Numbered from the stretch's first letter, positions 43,844 through 53,459 are shown. The stretch is DNA of 64,000 nucleotides from Paenibacillus sp. FSL H8-0048 (GCF_038002825.1 NZ_JBBODF010000001.1:124001-188000); one strand, 5' to 3'. Translations and numbers: made by a program. The notes: generated from the letters alone by a model not told the origin.

Positions 43844-45149
43844 CAGCAGAAGATACAAAGATCAGCTGCGTAACTTCGATCCGGTAAGGATTAACGGGAA
43901 GGTTACACAGGTTATCGGGCTGATGGTGGAGTCGGAAGGGCCTGACGCCAGCATCGGTGATGTGTGTTATATCTATCCTGCCAAAGGCAGTAAGCCGCTT
44001 CAGGCAGAGGTTGTAGGGTTCCGTGATAACAAGGTACTGTTAATGCCGCTTGGAGAACTGCAGGCTATCGGGCCTGGCTGTGATGTAGTGGGCACCGGCA
44101 AACCGCTGAGCGTTCAAGTCGGCTCGGAGCTGCTCGGGAAGGTTCTTGACGGTCTGGGACAGCCGCTGGACGGTTCGCTGATACCGGCCAGAATGCCGCA
44201 TAGCTCCACGTTCAATATTCCATCCAATCCGCTTAACCGTCCGCGGGTCGCCGAACCGATCAGCATTGGAGTCCGGGCTATCGATGGACTGTTGACGATC
44301 GGCAAGGGGCAGCGGGTAGGGATTTTTGCCGGCTCGGGTGTGGGGAAGAGTACTCTGATGGGCATGATTGCCCGCAACACGTCGGCAGATGTCAATGTAA
44401 TTGCGCTGATCGGTGAACGGGGCAGAGAGGTGCTTGATTTCATTGAGCGCGATCTGGGACCCGAGGGTCTACAGCGTTCGGTGGTCATTGTGGCCACTTC
44501 CGATCAGCCTGCGCTGATTCGGATCAAGGGGGCGCTGATCGCCACTACAATTGCCGAGTATTTCCGCGACCGTGGGTTGAATGTCATGCTAATGATGGAC
44601 TCGGTAACACGTTATGCGATGGCGCAGCGTGAGGTAGGGCTGGCAGTCGGTGAGCCTCCGGCGATGAGAGGGTATACACCTTCTGTATTCGCCAGTTTGC
44701 CTAAGCTGCTGGAACGGGCTGGAACCGGTCCTACAGGCTCTATCACCGCGTTCTACACGGTGCTGGTTGACGGTGACGATATGAACGAGCCGATAGCAGA
44801 CGCTGTTCGCGGTATTCTGGACGGGCATATTGTTCTGAACCGGAATATAGCCAACAAAGGACATTTTCCGGCGATTGACGTCCTCGCCAGCATCAGCCGG
44901 GTGATGAAGGATATCGCCCCGGAGGAGCAGATTGCTGCAGCCGAGAATGTGAAGCGCCTGATGGCGGTATATAAGGATTCCGAGGATCTCATTAACATCG
45001 GGGCTTACCAGAGGGGCTCGAATGCGCAAATCGATGAGTCGATGCATTACATCGACAGCATCTGGGAGTTCACCAAGCAGAAGGTGAACGAGAAGGTAAC
45101 CCTTAGCGAAGTGCAGCAGACTTTAATTTCACAGTTCTCGAGGAGTTGA
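43836..45149 (+). CDS. fliI: Flagellum-specific export ATPase FliI
   Basis: 437 residues homologous to F1-beta: Walker A GIFAGSGVGKSTLMG (about 164), Walker B-like VMLMMDSVTRYAMAQREVGLAVGEPP, and an N-terminal beta-barrel. ATG 43836 with GGGG five bases upstream is chosen; ATG 43824 and 43812 in frame are alternatives inside fliH. Confidence 0.97.
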   Translation: MLDSRRYKDQLRNFDPVRINGKVTQVIGLMVESEGPDASIGDVCYIYPAKGSKPLQAEVVGFRDNKVLLMPLGELQAIGPGCDVVGTGKPLSVQVGSELLGKVLDGLGQPLDGSLIPARMPHSSTFNIPSNPLNRPRVAEPISIGVRAIDGLLTIGKGQRVGIFAGSGVGKSTLMGMIARNTSADVNVIALIGERGREVLDFIERDLGPEGLQRSVVIVATSDQPALIRIKGALIATTIAEYFRDRGLNVMLMMDSVTRYAMAQREVGLAVGEPPAMRGYTPSVFASLPKLLERAGTGPTGSITAFYTVLVDGDDMNEPIADAVRGILDGHIVLNRNIANKGHFPAIDVLASISRVMKDIAPEEQIAAAENVKRLMAVYKDSEDLINIGAYQRGSNAQIDESMHYIDSIWEFTKQKVNEKVTLSEVQQTLISQFSRS

Positions 45150-45155
45150 TTGATC

Positions 45156-45599
45156 ATGAGATTCCATTATACTTTTCAAAAAGTGGTGGACTTGAAGGGT
45201 AACGAAAAAACACAGGCAGAGTGGATGCTCTCAAGCGCGCTCGGAGAACTGCAGGCACAGGAAAAAAGCCTTGATGAATTAATCGGCCAGCGCAGCACGC
45301 TGATGTTGTCCCTGCAAAGTGCAGCACAGCAGAAGACACCGATGGCTAAGCTTCGCGAAATGCAGGATTACGTGGATTATCTTGATAAATGTATTGCCCG
45401 CAAGCATTCTGACATTAGCCGGGCACATGTTGAGGTTCAGAATAAGCAGGACCACCTGAGTACGAAGGTTCTGGATGAGAAGGTATGGCTCAAAGCCAAA
45501 GACAAAGCACAAACCGCATTTCTGCAGAATATGAGTTTACGGGAACAAAACGAACTGGATGAGATGGCTACCGTCCGCTTCGCGATGAAATCCCTCTAA
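45156..45599 (+). CDS. fliJ: Flagellar export chaperone FliJ
   Basis: 147 residues, almost entirely a two-helix coiled coil (MRFHYTFQKVVDLKGNEKTQAEW...). FliJ stimulates FliI and links it to FlhA. ATG 45156 is 8 bases after GAGGAG; the TTG at 45150 is less well placed. Confidence 0.94.
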   Translation: MRFHYTFQKVVDLKGNEKTQAEWMLSSALGELQAQEKSLDELIGQRSTLMLSLQSAAQQKTPMAKLREMQDYVDYLDKCIARKHSDISRAHVEVQNKQDHLSTKVLDEKVWLKAKDKAQTAFLQNMSLREQNELDEMATVRFAMKSL

Positions 45600-45617
45600 C
45601 CCGGGAGGTTTCCGCCA

Positions 45618-46562
45618 GTGGCAAATAATCAGATGGAATTTGAAGATGAAGGGTCGGCAGGCAAATTTGAGCGTTTTTTGTTCTTGATGATTCCAATCAT
45701 TTTCACGCTTGTACTGCTTGGGGTATTGTTGACCCTATTTAATATGGATATCCGCAATAACGTGCTGGCGATTGCTAACAAAATTCCTATTGTAGAAAAA
45801 TGGGTGCCTGATCCGCCTGCGGACCCGGCAGCGCCGGGTGATGCCGCAGAGAAACCGGCAGAGAGCAAAGAACAGGCTGCCAGCTCTGCCAGCACGATTA
45901 AAGAACTCAAAGCTCAGCTTGCTGCCGGGGAGGAGAAGCTGAAGAAGGCGGAGGAAGACAAGGCAGCGGAGGTCACCAAGGCCGAAGCGCTTCAAAAGCA
46001 GGTTGATGAGTTAAAGACTGCTGCTGAAACAGTCGCAGCCCCCGAAGATGAGGAAGATCCTTATCTGAAGAAAGTGACGGATCTGGCCAAGCTGTATGCC
46101 GGGATGAAGGCCTCCAAAGCGGCACCGATTATGGAGAATTTGACTACCGAAGAGATGGTACAAATCTTCAGTGTGATGAATAATGCCAGCAAATCGGCCA
46201 TCCTGGAAAAAATGGATGCCAAGAAAGCGGCAGATGTCTCCATAAAGCTAAAAGAAACCACAAATTCAACCGATATGGCTATTGCAGCCCTGCAATCCCG
46301 GCTAAAGCAGGAGGCGGGTACGGCTACACCCAAGCCTTCAGCTAATCTGGATCAGGAGAAGCTAGGCCAGACGTTCACCAGCATGCCCGCTGCGGATGCA
46401 GCAGTACTGCTCGGTTCCATGTACAGCCTTAGTCCGGATAAAGTCATTACGGTCCTGAATACGGTCAGTGACTCGGTCCGCTCCTCCATTCTGGGGGAGA
46501 TGACCAAGAAAGACAGCAAGCAGACAGCCAAAATCGTCAACCGTCTGATGGGCGGAAAATAA
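45618..46562 (+). CDS. ylxF: MotE/YlxF family protein with MgtE-N-like repeats
   Basis: 314 residues. One membrane helix near the N-terminus (LFLMIPIIFTLVLLGVLLTLF), a Pro/Ala-rich then coiled-coil region (about 55-140), and two repeats like the MgtE N-terminal domain (APIMENLTTEEMVQIFSVM... and FTSMPAADAAVLLGSMY...). The position between fliJ and fliK equals B. subtilis ylxF. MotE-like proteins stabilise motor or export parts; the precise role is open. Confidence 0.9.
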   Translation: MANNQMEFEDEGSAGKFERFLFLMIPIIFTLVLLGVLLTLFNMDIRNNVLAIANKIPIVEKWVPDPPADPAAPGDAAEKPAESKEQAASSASTIKELKAQLAAGEEKLKKAEEDKAAEVTKAEALQKQVDELKTAAETVAAPEDEEDPYLKKVTDLAKLYAGMKASKAAPIMENLTTEEMVQIFSVMNNASKSAILEKMDAKKAADVSIKLKETTNSTDMAIAALQSRLKQEAGTATPKPSANLDQEKLGQTFTSMPAADAAVLLGSMYSLSPDKVITVLNTVSDSVRSSILGEMTKKDSKQTAKIVNRLMGGK

Positions 46563-46584
46563 ACTTTGAAGGGAGGTGAAAAAG

Positions 46585-48060
46585 ATGAGTATTATTCTAC
46601 AAACCTTAACCGCAGGCAATCTGGCTGCTTCAGGCGGAACCACGCAGGGAAATACCGGGACGGTTAATCCGGCTACGCCATTTGCCCAGACGCTTGTACA
46701 GAGCATGGTAGGAGTTACGGCTGTCAAAGGCACTGAGACTCCTGTAGCCAGTAATTTGGCTTCATTATTACAAGGACTTCTGAGTGCTGTTCAGGCTAAG
46801 GGAGAAGAGGCAGGCAGTACAGATGTCAAGCAAACGAATCTGCTGGAAGGTCTGGTGCAGGATATAGAGAAGCTGGACACCAGTCTGGAAGCTGATCCAG
46901 CGTTAATTGCAGCGCTTCAAGGCTGGCTGCTTCAAGTATCTGCTCTTGTGTCGGGTAATCCCTCTACAGGTTCGCAGGATGCTGGATCGACTGCTTCTAA
47001 AGCTTCAGTCGGCTTGTCACCGCTTGCTCAGAACCCAGAAACCCTGCGCTTTGCCGTTCAGGATGAACTGAACAGCCTGGTTCAACGGGTTCAGACGGCA
47101 GCTGTCAGCGGCGATCAGGAGACTGCTGCCAAAGGAGCGGCGCTTCTGAATCAATTCTCGGCTATTATGGCGGAGAGTGCGCCTGTTAATCACAAGTCCA
47201 TGGCTAACAAGGCTCCAGCAGTTGTTGATGCTCCAGCGGTGCTGCTTAAGCAGGCAACGGGAAGCGAGCCCAAGGCGGAAATGTATAGCAAAGCAGATTT
47301 GGCAGCGGATGTCCGTAGGCTATTGGGAGCTTCAGCGAGCACTCGTTCTATGCTGGATGCAGCGGCTGCAGCTGGCAATTCCGAAGCTGTAACTGTACCT
47401 GAGGGTTCCACTCCTAGTGCCACGGTAGTGCCTGCCGCATTGAAGGGGACAGTGCCTGCCGAAGATCCTTTGCTCGCTGGCGATGGGACGACTAAGGAGC
47501 CGGAGGTTGTAACGGCCGGCCAATTATCTTTGCGTCACGGAATTACTGCACCGCTCAAGGCGGAAGCCGCGCCAGTGCCAGTCCAGCAATTTGCCCAGGA
47601 GATGAACACCTTTATCAGCGGTAAGCTTGAGATTGTCAAGAAGGGCGGAGTAGCTGAAGCTACGATTACCTTGTTCCCGGAGAATCTTGGACAAGTGGAT
47701 GTGAAGATTACCATGCAAAACGGTAATCTGGTGGCACAGTTCATGACCCAGCATGCCGGAACCAAGGATATGCTTGAGCAGCAGATGAGCCAGCTTCGTA
47801 TGGCATTGCAGTCCCAGGGACTTCAGGTAGAGCGCCTCGAAGTGACGCAGAACAACAACTCCCCTCAGTCGCAGTGGACCGGAGGACAGGGCCAGCAGAC
47901 CGGGACGGGCGGACAGCAGCAAGGCAGACGTTCGCGTGAACGCCAGGAAGAATCGGCAGATGCCGTGCTTGCCGCAGAACTTAATGGAGAATGGAAGGAC
48001 TGGGTGTCAGCAGCTCAGCAGGACAGCAACCAGAGCGGCGGATTCTCGACCAAGATTTGA
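46585..48060 (+). CDS. fliK: Flagellar hook-length control protein FliK
   Basis: 491 residues. A long Ala/Thr/Gly/Gln-rich N-terminal ruler region (about 1-320) is followed by the conserved hook-length control domain (ATITLFPENLGQVDVKITMQNGNLVAQFMT ... LRMALQSQGLQVERLEV) and a Gln/Gly-rich tail. ATG 46585 lies behind GGGAGGTGAAAAAG. It should contact the FlhB C-domain to switch export from hook to filament. Confidence 0.95.
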   Translation: MSIILQTLTAGNLAASGGTTQGNTGTVNPATPFAQTLVQSMVGVTAVKGTETPVASNLASLLQGLLSAVQAKGEEAGSTDVKQTNLLEGLVQDIEKLDTSLEADPALIAALQGWLLQVSALVSGNPSTGSQDAGSTASKASVGLSPLAQNPETLRFAVQDELNSLVQRVQTAAVSGDQETAAKGAALLNQFSAIMAESAPVNHKSMANKAPAVVDAPAVLLKQATGSEPKAEMYSKADLAADVRRLLGASASTRSMLDAAAAAGNSEAVTVPEGSTPSATVVPAALKGTVPAEDPLLAGDGTTKEPEVVTAGQLSLRHGITAPLKAEAAPVPVQQFAQEMNTFISGKLEIVKKGGVAEATITLFPENLGQVDVKITMQNGNLVAQFMTQHAGTKDMLEQQMSQLRMALQSQGLQVERLEVTQNNNSPQSQWTGGQGQQTGTGGQQQGRRSRERQEESADAVLAAELNGEWKDWVSAAQQDSNQSGGFSTKI

Positions 48061-48087
48061 TGATGATAACAAGTGAGGTGAAATGAT

Positions 48088-48621
48088 ATGGCAACGACTC
48101 CCGTGTCTAACAGCAACCAATGGAATTATGTAGCGAATGATAAGACACCCAAAACTACAGGCACCTCTACACTGGGGAAGGATCAATTCTTGAAAATACT
48201 GATTACCCAGCTGCAGAACCAGGACCCGATGCAGCCGATGGAGGATAAGGAATTCATCGCTCAGATGGCGCAGTTCTCATCCGTAGAGCAGCTTATGAAC
48301 ATCTCCACCCAGCTTACAGCATTGAATCAGTCTCTTGGCTCGGTGTCAGGATTGATTGGGAAGGATATCACCTGGGCGGATGCCGAGACAAAATTGCCGA
48401 AATCAGGCAATGTTGAATCGATTGTTGTCAGCAGCGGTGTACAATACGCAGTGGTAGGCAAGGAGCGGATTGCTTTAACGGATATTACGCAAATTCAGAA
48501 TGCCGGCACTACACCTCCAGCGGGCAGCGAGACACCTGCGGGTAGCGAGACACCGGCAGCCAGTGGGACTCCCGCAGCCAGTGAGACTGCCGCAAGCGGG
48601 GAGAGCGGGGAGACATCATGA
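48088..48621 (+). CDS. flgD: Flagellar hook capping protein FlgD
   Basis: 177 residues. Conserved N-terminal part LGKDQFLKILITQLQNQDPMQPMEDKEFIAQMAQFSSVEQL. The normal FlgD C-domains are reduced, and the tail (about 145-177) is a Thr/Pro/Ala/Ser-rich set of short SETPA-like repeats. GAGGTGAAATGAT precedes the ATG. Overlaps the next gene by 4 bases. Confidence 0.95.
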   Translation: MATTPVSNSNQWNYVANDKTPKTTGTSTLGKDQFLKILITQLQNQDPMQPMEDKEFIAQMAQFSSVEQLMNISTQLTALNQSLGSVSGLIGKDITWADAETKLPKSGNVESIVVSSGVQYAVVGKERIALTDITQIQNAGTTPPAGSETPAGSETPAASGTPAASETAASGESGETS

Positions 48622-49001
48622 GTGACAGAATAACTATCGGGCAGTTATATCCGGCAGCTGTCCATCCTTCCGTTCTGCAGCGTCAGCAATCTGTTAAGGG
48701 TTCCACAAGTCCTGAAGCATCGTTCGAGAGCGTGCTGCAGAAGAATATGCTGAAGTTCAGCAATCATGCAGCCAAACGCCTGGAGCAGCGGGGAATTGAG
48801 CTTGGCAGCCGCCAGCTGGATCAGATTTCTTCGGCAGTAGACAAAGCAGCCGCTAAGGGCAGCAAGGAATCTCTGATTCTTATGAAGGATATGGCATTGA
48901 TTGTGAGTGTAAAGAACCGGACAGTGGTTACAGCGATGGACGGTAATTCAATGAAAGATAATGTATTCACGCAGATTGACAGTGCAGTAATTATATCTTA
49001 A
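48618..49001 (+). CDS. Flagellar operon protein (TIGR02530 type)
   Basis: 127 residues. The C-terminal half (KFSNHAAKRLEQRGIELGSRQLDQISSAVDKAAAKGSKESLILMKDMALIVSVKNRTVVTAMD) fits the TIGR02530 flagellar-operon protein family found between flgD and the hook gene. Function unknown; no membrane segment. It is translationally coupled to flgD. Confidence 0.85.
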   Translation: MSDRITIGQLYPAAVHPSVLQRQQSVKGSTSPEASFESVLQKNMLKFSNHAAKRLEQRGIELGSRQLDQISSAVDKAAAKGSKESLILMKDMALIVSVKNRTVVTAMDGNSMKDNVFTQIDSAVIIS

Positions 49002-49123
49002 CTCGGCTGGTCCTTACTGGAGAGCCGAAAGTGGCTGCCGACCGACTGACGCGGCCACCGCTCCAGCTTCATCTTTTAAATCTTAAGAGTCAGAAGACTC
49101 TAAAACCGGGAGGACGATTAATA

Positions 49124-49942
49124 ATGTTAAGATCTATGTATTCAGGGGTTTCAGGTATGCGCGGATTTCAGACAAAGCTCGATGTGATTGGTAACAATAT
49201 TGCGAATGTTAACACCATCGGCTTCAAGTCAGGACGCGTGATGTTCAAGGATATCATGAGCCAGACCGTCTCGGGCGTTACAGCACCCGTGGATGGTGGT
49301 CAAGGCGGCGTCAATGCCAAGCAGATTGGTCTTGGAGTGTCCATCGGTTCTGTCGACACCATGCATACAGCTGGCAGTGCGATGACTACCAATAATCCTA
49401 CAGATCTGCGGATCGACGGAGACGGGTTCTTTCTGGTGAAGCTCACGGGTGACCAGGATGTACCGTTCCTGACCCGCGCTGGAGATTTCCATGTGGATGC
49501 CAGCCGCAATCTGATTACATCGGATGGCTTACATGTCGTTGACTCCGGAGGTGAAGTCATTCAGCTCGCTGATGACGTTACGGCATTCTCTATCTCCAGT
49601 GACGGAACGATTGTGCAGACTATGGCAGACGGTACTACAACAGCTGGTGTTCAAATCGGCATTGGTAAAGTCAGCAATCCGCAGGGACTTGAAAAAATAG
49701 GCGGCAACCTGTACCGGATGTCCTTAAATGCGAATGCTGAAGGTGCGCTGGAGCCGACAACTGCCAATAATGCAGAAGTGGGAACAGGTACTATCGTTGC
49801 CGGCCAGCTGGAAATGTCCAATGTGGATCTGACAGGCGAGTTTACAGAAATGATTGTTACCCAGCGTGGATTCCAGGCGAATTCGCGGATTATCACTACT
49901 TCCGATGAAGTATTGCAGGAAGTAGTTAATCTGAAGCGTTAA
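49124..49942 (+). CDS. flgE: Flagellar hook protein FlgE (FlgG-like short form)
   Basis: 272 residues with the axial-protein N-terminus MLRSMYSGVSGMRGFQTKLDVIGNNIANVNTIGFKSGRV and C-terminal NVDLTGEFTEMIVTQRGFQANSRIITTSDEVLQEVVNLKR. Length matches the short hook protein of B. subtilis; automated annotation often labels it FlgG. Position after flgD favours the hook. ATG 49124 lies behind GGGAGGACGATTAATA; the frame from 49031 crosses a hairpin and is rejected. Confidence 0.9.
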   Translation: MLRSMYSGVSGMRGFQTKLDVIGNNIANVNTIGFKSGRVMFKDIMSQTVSGVTAPVDGGQGGVNAKQIGLGVSIGSVDTMHTAGSAMTTNNPTDLRIDGDGFFLVKLTGDQDVPFLTRAGDFHVDASRNLITSDGLHVVDSGGEVIQLADDVTAFSISSDGTIVQTMADGTTTAGVQIGIGKVSNPQGLEKIGGNLYRMSLNANAEGALEPTTANNAEVGTGTIVAGQLEMSNVDLTGEFTEMIVTQRGFQANSRIITTSDEVLQEVVNLKR

Positions 49943-49973
49943 GCTTGAATTTTAATATGTAACTTGCAGTCGT

Positions 49974-49993
49974 GGGGGAGGAGCTCCTCCCCC
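49974..49993. promoter_or_regulatory. 20-bp perfect palindrome between flgE and swrD
   Basis: GGGGGAGGAGCTCCTCCCCC, with TATTTAGG after it. As RNA it forms a very stable hairpin with little loop. Without a T-run it is not a classical terminator; it could be an RNA-stability or attenuation element inside the operon. Confidence 0.6.
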
Positions 49994-50015
49994 TATTTAG
50001 GTTAGGAGGCCTGTC

Positions 50016-50240
50016 ATGATTTCGGTAACAAGATTGAACGGGGCGGGGATGTGGCTGAATGCCCTGCTGGTTGAAATGGTTGAGGAATCACCGGACACGT
50101 ACATTACGCTGGTAACCGGCAAAAGGCTGATCGTGCTTGAAAAGGCCGATGAAGTCATTAGCAAGATCAAGGAATATAACAGGGACATAGGCACACACGC
50201 TGCCACCATTAAAGTCCAGTCAATGGAGGAGCTTTCATGA
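50016..50240 (+). CDS. swrD: Swarming motility protein SwrD (FlbD family)
   Basis: 74 residues: MISVTRLNGAGMWLNALLVEMVEESPDTYITLVTGKRLIVLEKADEVI in pattern equals FlbD/SwrD (N..N...IE.ve..PDT.I.L.nGkk..V.E). In B. subtilis SwrD raises motor power for swarming. Overlaps fliL by 4 bases; GGTTAGGAGG precedes the ATG. Confidence 0.93.
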   Translation: MISVTRLNGAGMWLNALLVEMVEESPDTYITLVTGKRLIVLEKADEVISKIKEYNRDIGTHAATIKVQSMEELS

Positions 50241-50704
50241 AAAAGATGCTGCCATGGCTCATCACGATATTGCTGGCCGTTACACTTATCGTAGTCGCTG
50301 CATTCTTATTGATGGACAAATTTTTCCCTGGTGACGGGAATGCAGTGAACAAGGCTGTCCAGAATGTGGAGACGAAGAAGATGACGGCTGATCAAATTGT
50401 TGAGATGACAGCCGAAATCAAAGATATCAAAACCAACCTTGCCGATCCCGATTACATCCTTTCAGTTGACATCGCGCTGCAATTAGACTCGGCGTCGTCC
50501 AAGGAAGAATTCGAAAAGATAAAATCTATTAAAATAACACCGCTGATTATCAAAGCGATTGCCGATGCCAAACCCGAGGAGCTGAATGGGGCCAGCGGCA
50601 AAGATCAGTTCAGCAGCAAGCTGGTGAACATCATCAACAAGAATTTGACTGAAGGTTCTATCACCCAGATTGAATTCACCAAATTTATACTGGCACAAAT
50701 GTAG
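50237..50704 (+). CDS. fliL: Flagellar basal body-associated protein FliL
   Basis: 155 residues. One membrane helix (about 6-27, LPWLITILLAVTLIVVAAFLLMD), then an extracytoplasmic domain. The end LVNIINKNLTEGSITQIEFTKFILAQ matches the FliL C-terminus. It supports stator function near the switch. Confidence 0.93.
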   Translation: MKKMLPWLITILLAVTLIVVAAFLLMDKFFPGDGNAVNKAVQNVETKKMTADQIVEMTAEIKDIKTNLADPDYILSVDIALQLDSASSKEEFEKIKSIKITPLIIKAIADAKPEELNGASGKDQFSSKLVNIINKNLTEGSITQIEFTKFILAQM

Positions 50705-50744
50705 CTGCAGGCGGGTCAATTCTTTGATGGGGGGGTGATTGAAA

Positions 50745-51743
50745 TTGGTTGATGTACTATCACAAAACGAAATTGATGCTCTGCTTGCCGCACTTTCATC
50801 CGGTGAAATGGATGCCGACGAACTTAAAAAAGAAGAAACCACTAAAAAGATCCGCTCCTATGATTTCAAACGGGCCGTACGCTTCTCCAAAGATCATATC
50901 CGCAGCTTAACCCGGATTCATGATAACTTTGCCCGCTATCTTACAACGTACTTTTCGGCCCAATTGCGCACCTTCGTGCAGATCAATGTCGTTCAAGTAG
51001 AGCAGCTCCCTTATGACGAGTTTATCCGCTCCATTCCCAAAATGACGATATTGAATATTTTTGAGGCCGAGCCGCTGGAGGGCCGAATGGTGATGGAGGT
51101 GCATCCGAATATTGCTTTTGCCATGCTGGACCGTCTGCTTGGCGGCTTCGGAACGGCACCTTCCAAAATCAATGCGTTGACTGAAATCGAAACGACCATT
51201 ATGGAGAGGATTTTCAGCAGATGCTTTGAAAGTCTGCAGGAAGCCTGGAAGACAGTGCTTGATATCCATCCCCGGATGGAGGCGCTGGAAACGAATCCGC
51301 AGTTTATGCAAATTGTATCGCCCAATGAAACGATTGCTCTGATCTCCCTCAGTACCAAAATAGGAGACACGACGGGGATGATCAACCTCTGTATCCCGCA
51401 CGTTGTGCTGGAGCCGATTATGTCAAGGCTCTCCGTGCACCAGTGGTTTGTCTCCGAGAAAAAGGTGCGGGATGAGGTGGAGCTCGAAGCCATCCGGGCA
51501 AGAGTTCACCGGGCGCAGCTTCCAATCGTGGCTGAGCTGGGCGAATCGAATTTATCCATTGCTGAATTTCTCGGGCTCAGCATCGGCGACGTGATTTCTC
51601 TTAACAAGACGGTGGATTCCGGTCTGTCGATTAAGGTGGGGGACAAGCTGAAATTCATTGGAAGTCCGGGGATGATCAAAGAACGTGTGGCTGTGCAAAT
51701 AGACGAGATTGTCAGCGAAGGGGTTGAAGAGTTTGACGAGTAA
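50745..51743 (+). CDS. fliM: Flagellar motor switch protein FliM
   Basis: 332 residues. N-terminal CheY-P-binding LSQNEIDALLAAL, middle CheC-like domain (GGFGTAPSKINALTEIETTIMERI) and C-terminal SpoA domain. TTG 50745 is used (MVDVLSQ...), several bases after GGGGGG; TTG 50739 touches the ribosome site. Overlaps fliY by 11 bases. Confidence 0.96.
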   Translation: MVDVLSQNEIDALLAALSSGEMDADELKKEETTKKIRSYDFKRAVRFSKDHIRSLTRIHDNFARYLTTYFSAQLRTFVQINVVQVEQLPYDEFIRSIPKMTILNIFEAEPLEGRMVMEVHPNIAFAMLDRLLGGFGTAPSKINALTEIETTIMERIFSRCFESLQEAWKTVLDIHPRMEALETNPQFMQIVSPNETIALISLSTKIGDTTGMINLCIPHVVLEPIMSRLSVHQWFVSEKKVRDEVELEAIRARVHRAQLPIVAELGESNLSIAEFLGLSIGDVISLNKTVDSGLSIKVGDKLKFIGSPGMIKERVAVQIDEIVSEGVEEFDE

Positions 51744-53067
51744 AGATTATTTGTCCCAGGAAGAGATAGATGCTCTTCTTAGACAGTCTGCGGAAGGCAA
51801 TTTGGCTCCTTCACCGAAGACCGTGGATGATTACTTAACACCTTTTGAACAGGATGCACTGGGAGAGATCGGCAATATCACCTTCGGAAGTGCGGCAACG
51901 GCACTCTCTACCCTGCTGGGTAAGAAGGTAGACATTACTACCCCTAAGGTATCCATTATTACACGCGGAGAGTTCGAGGAAGCCTTTCCCAAACCTCATG
52001 TAGCTGTTCACGTACAGTATGTTGACGGTTTCCAGGGCATTAATTCTCTGGTTATCAAGATCAGGGATGCACAGGTCATTGCCGATTTGATGCTCGGCGG
52101 CGAAGGAGATCCTAAAGACGAGGAACTGAACGAGATTCATATCAGTGCAGTGCAGGAAGCGATGAACCAGATGATGGGCTCGTCCGCTACCTCAATGTCA
52201 ACGATCTTCAACAGATTCGTCAACATTTCACCACCAGGCATTGACATTCTTAACATGTCAAGCGGAGAAGGTGTAGGCAGCCTGCCGGATGATGAGACTC
52301 TCATCCAGATTTCCTTCCGCCTCAAGATCGGCGATCTGATTGATTCCACCATCATGCAACTGCTGCCTGTACAATTCGCCAAGGATATGGTGACCATGCT
52401 GCTGGGCGATGTCAGCCAGGCTGACCAGGAAGCGGCCGTCTCCTCTGCGGAAGCAACGCCGCCTCCGCCTCAGGCAGCCGCACCAGCGCCTGCACCGGAA
52501 CCACCGCAGGCACCGCCTACAGCCCAGCAGCAGATGCCTGCGCCGGAGGCGGGAGGGTACCCGCCGCAATATCCGCCGCAGGGTCAGGGCATGCCGCCTT
52601 ATCCGGGAATGCCGGAAGGGGGATATTATTATCCTCCCGCAGGGATGCCGGCGTATGGCATGCAGGGCATGCCGCCTTACGGAATGCCGCCGCAGGGCAC
52701 GCCCTATCCGCAGCCTCAGCCGCAGAATCCGGCACAGGGCCGTAATGTAAATGTGCAGCCTGTACAATTTGCAAATCTGAGTGCAGGGGCTTTTGGCAAT
52801 ATTGACGAAAATAATTTAAATTTATTGATGGACATACCACTGAAGGTAACCGTAGAATTAGGAAGGACCCAGAAGCAGATCAAAGATATTCTGGAAATGT
52901 CGCAAGGTTCAATTATTGAACTGGACAAGCTGGCAGGTGAGCCTGTTGACATTCTGGTTAACAACAAGCTCATTGCCAAGGGGGAAGTCGTAGTTATCGA
53001 CGAGAACTTCGGTGTCCGCGTTACGGATATCGTCAGCCAGTGGGACCGTATACAAAAATTACAATAA
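51733..53067 (+). CDS. fliY: Flagellar switch protein and CheY-P phosphatase FliY
   Basis: 444 residues. N-terminal LSQEEIDALL peptide, CheC-type phosphatase domain with two active-site sets (EIGNITFGSAATALS and EAMNQMMGSSATSMS), a long Pro/Gln/Gly/Met-rich linker (about 240-345) with PPYGMP-like repeats, then a FliN-like SpoA domain (VTVELGRTQKQIKDILEMSQGSIIELDKLAGEPVDI). TTG 51733 lies 9 bases behind AAGGGG. Confidence 0.95.
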   Translation: MTSKDYLSQEEIDALLRQSAEGNLAPSPKTVDDYLTPFEQDALGEIGNITFGSAATALSTLLGKKVDITTPKVSIITRGEFEEAFPKPHVAVHVQYVDGFQGINSLVIKIRDAQVIADLMLGGEGDPKDEELNEIHISAVQEAMNQMMGSSATSMSTIFNRFVNISPPGIDILNMSSGEGVGSLPDDETLIQISFRLKIGDLIDSTIMQLLPVQFAKDMVTMLLGDVSQADQEAAVSSAEATPPPPQAAAPAPAPEPPQAPPTAQQQMPAPEAGGYPPQYPPQGQGMPPYPGMPEGGYYYPPAGMPAYGMQGMPPYGMPPQGTPYPQPQPQNPAQGRNVNVQPVQFANLSAGAFGNIDENNLNLLMDIPLKVTVELGRTQKQIKDILEMSQGSIIELDKLAGEPVDILVNNKLIAKGEVVVIDENFGVRVTDIVSQWDRIQKLQ

Positions 53068-53093
53068 GCATACTTAGGGAGGATTTTGTAAAA

Positions 53094-53459
53094 ATGGCTA
53101 ACCGAATTCTAATCGTGGACGATGCAGCATTTATGAGAATGATGATCCGGGACATTTTGTCGAAGAACGGATTTGAGGTAGTGGGTGAGGCCCAGGACGG
53201 TTCACAGGCTATAGAGAAATTTAAGGAACTGCGTCCGGATCTGATCACGATGGATATCACCATGCCTGAAATGGACGGAATCGCCGCCCTTAAAGAAATC
53301 AAAAAAGTAGATGCCAATGCCAAAGTCATTATGTGTTCAGCCATGGGTCAGCAGGCTATGGTTATTGATGCAATCCAGGCCGGTGCCAAGGACTTTATTG
53401 TGAAGCCTTTCCAGGCAGACCGTGTCATTGAAGCCATCAACAAAACGCTGGGTATATAG
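53094..53459 (+). CDS. cheY: Chemotaxis response regulator CheY
   Basis: 121 residues, single receiver domain: DD pair at the N-terminus (LIVDDAAFMR), phosphoacceptor Asp54 (ITMDITMPEMDG), Ser/Thr in MCSAMGQ and Lys in VKPF. Phosphorylated by CheA and dephosphorylated by FliY encoded just upstream. ATG 53094 has GGGAGG upstream. Confidence 0.97.
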   Translation: MANRILIVDDAAFMRMMIRDILSKNGFEVVGEAQDGSQAIEKFKELRPDLITMDITMPEMDGIAALKEIKKVDANAKVIMCSAMGQQAMVIDAIQAGAKDFIVKPFQADRVIEAINKTLGI

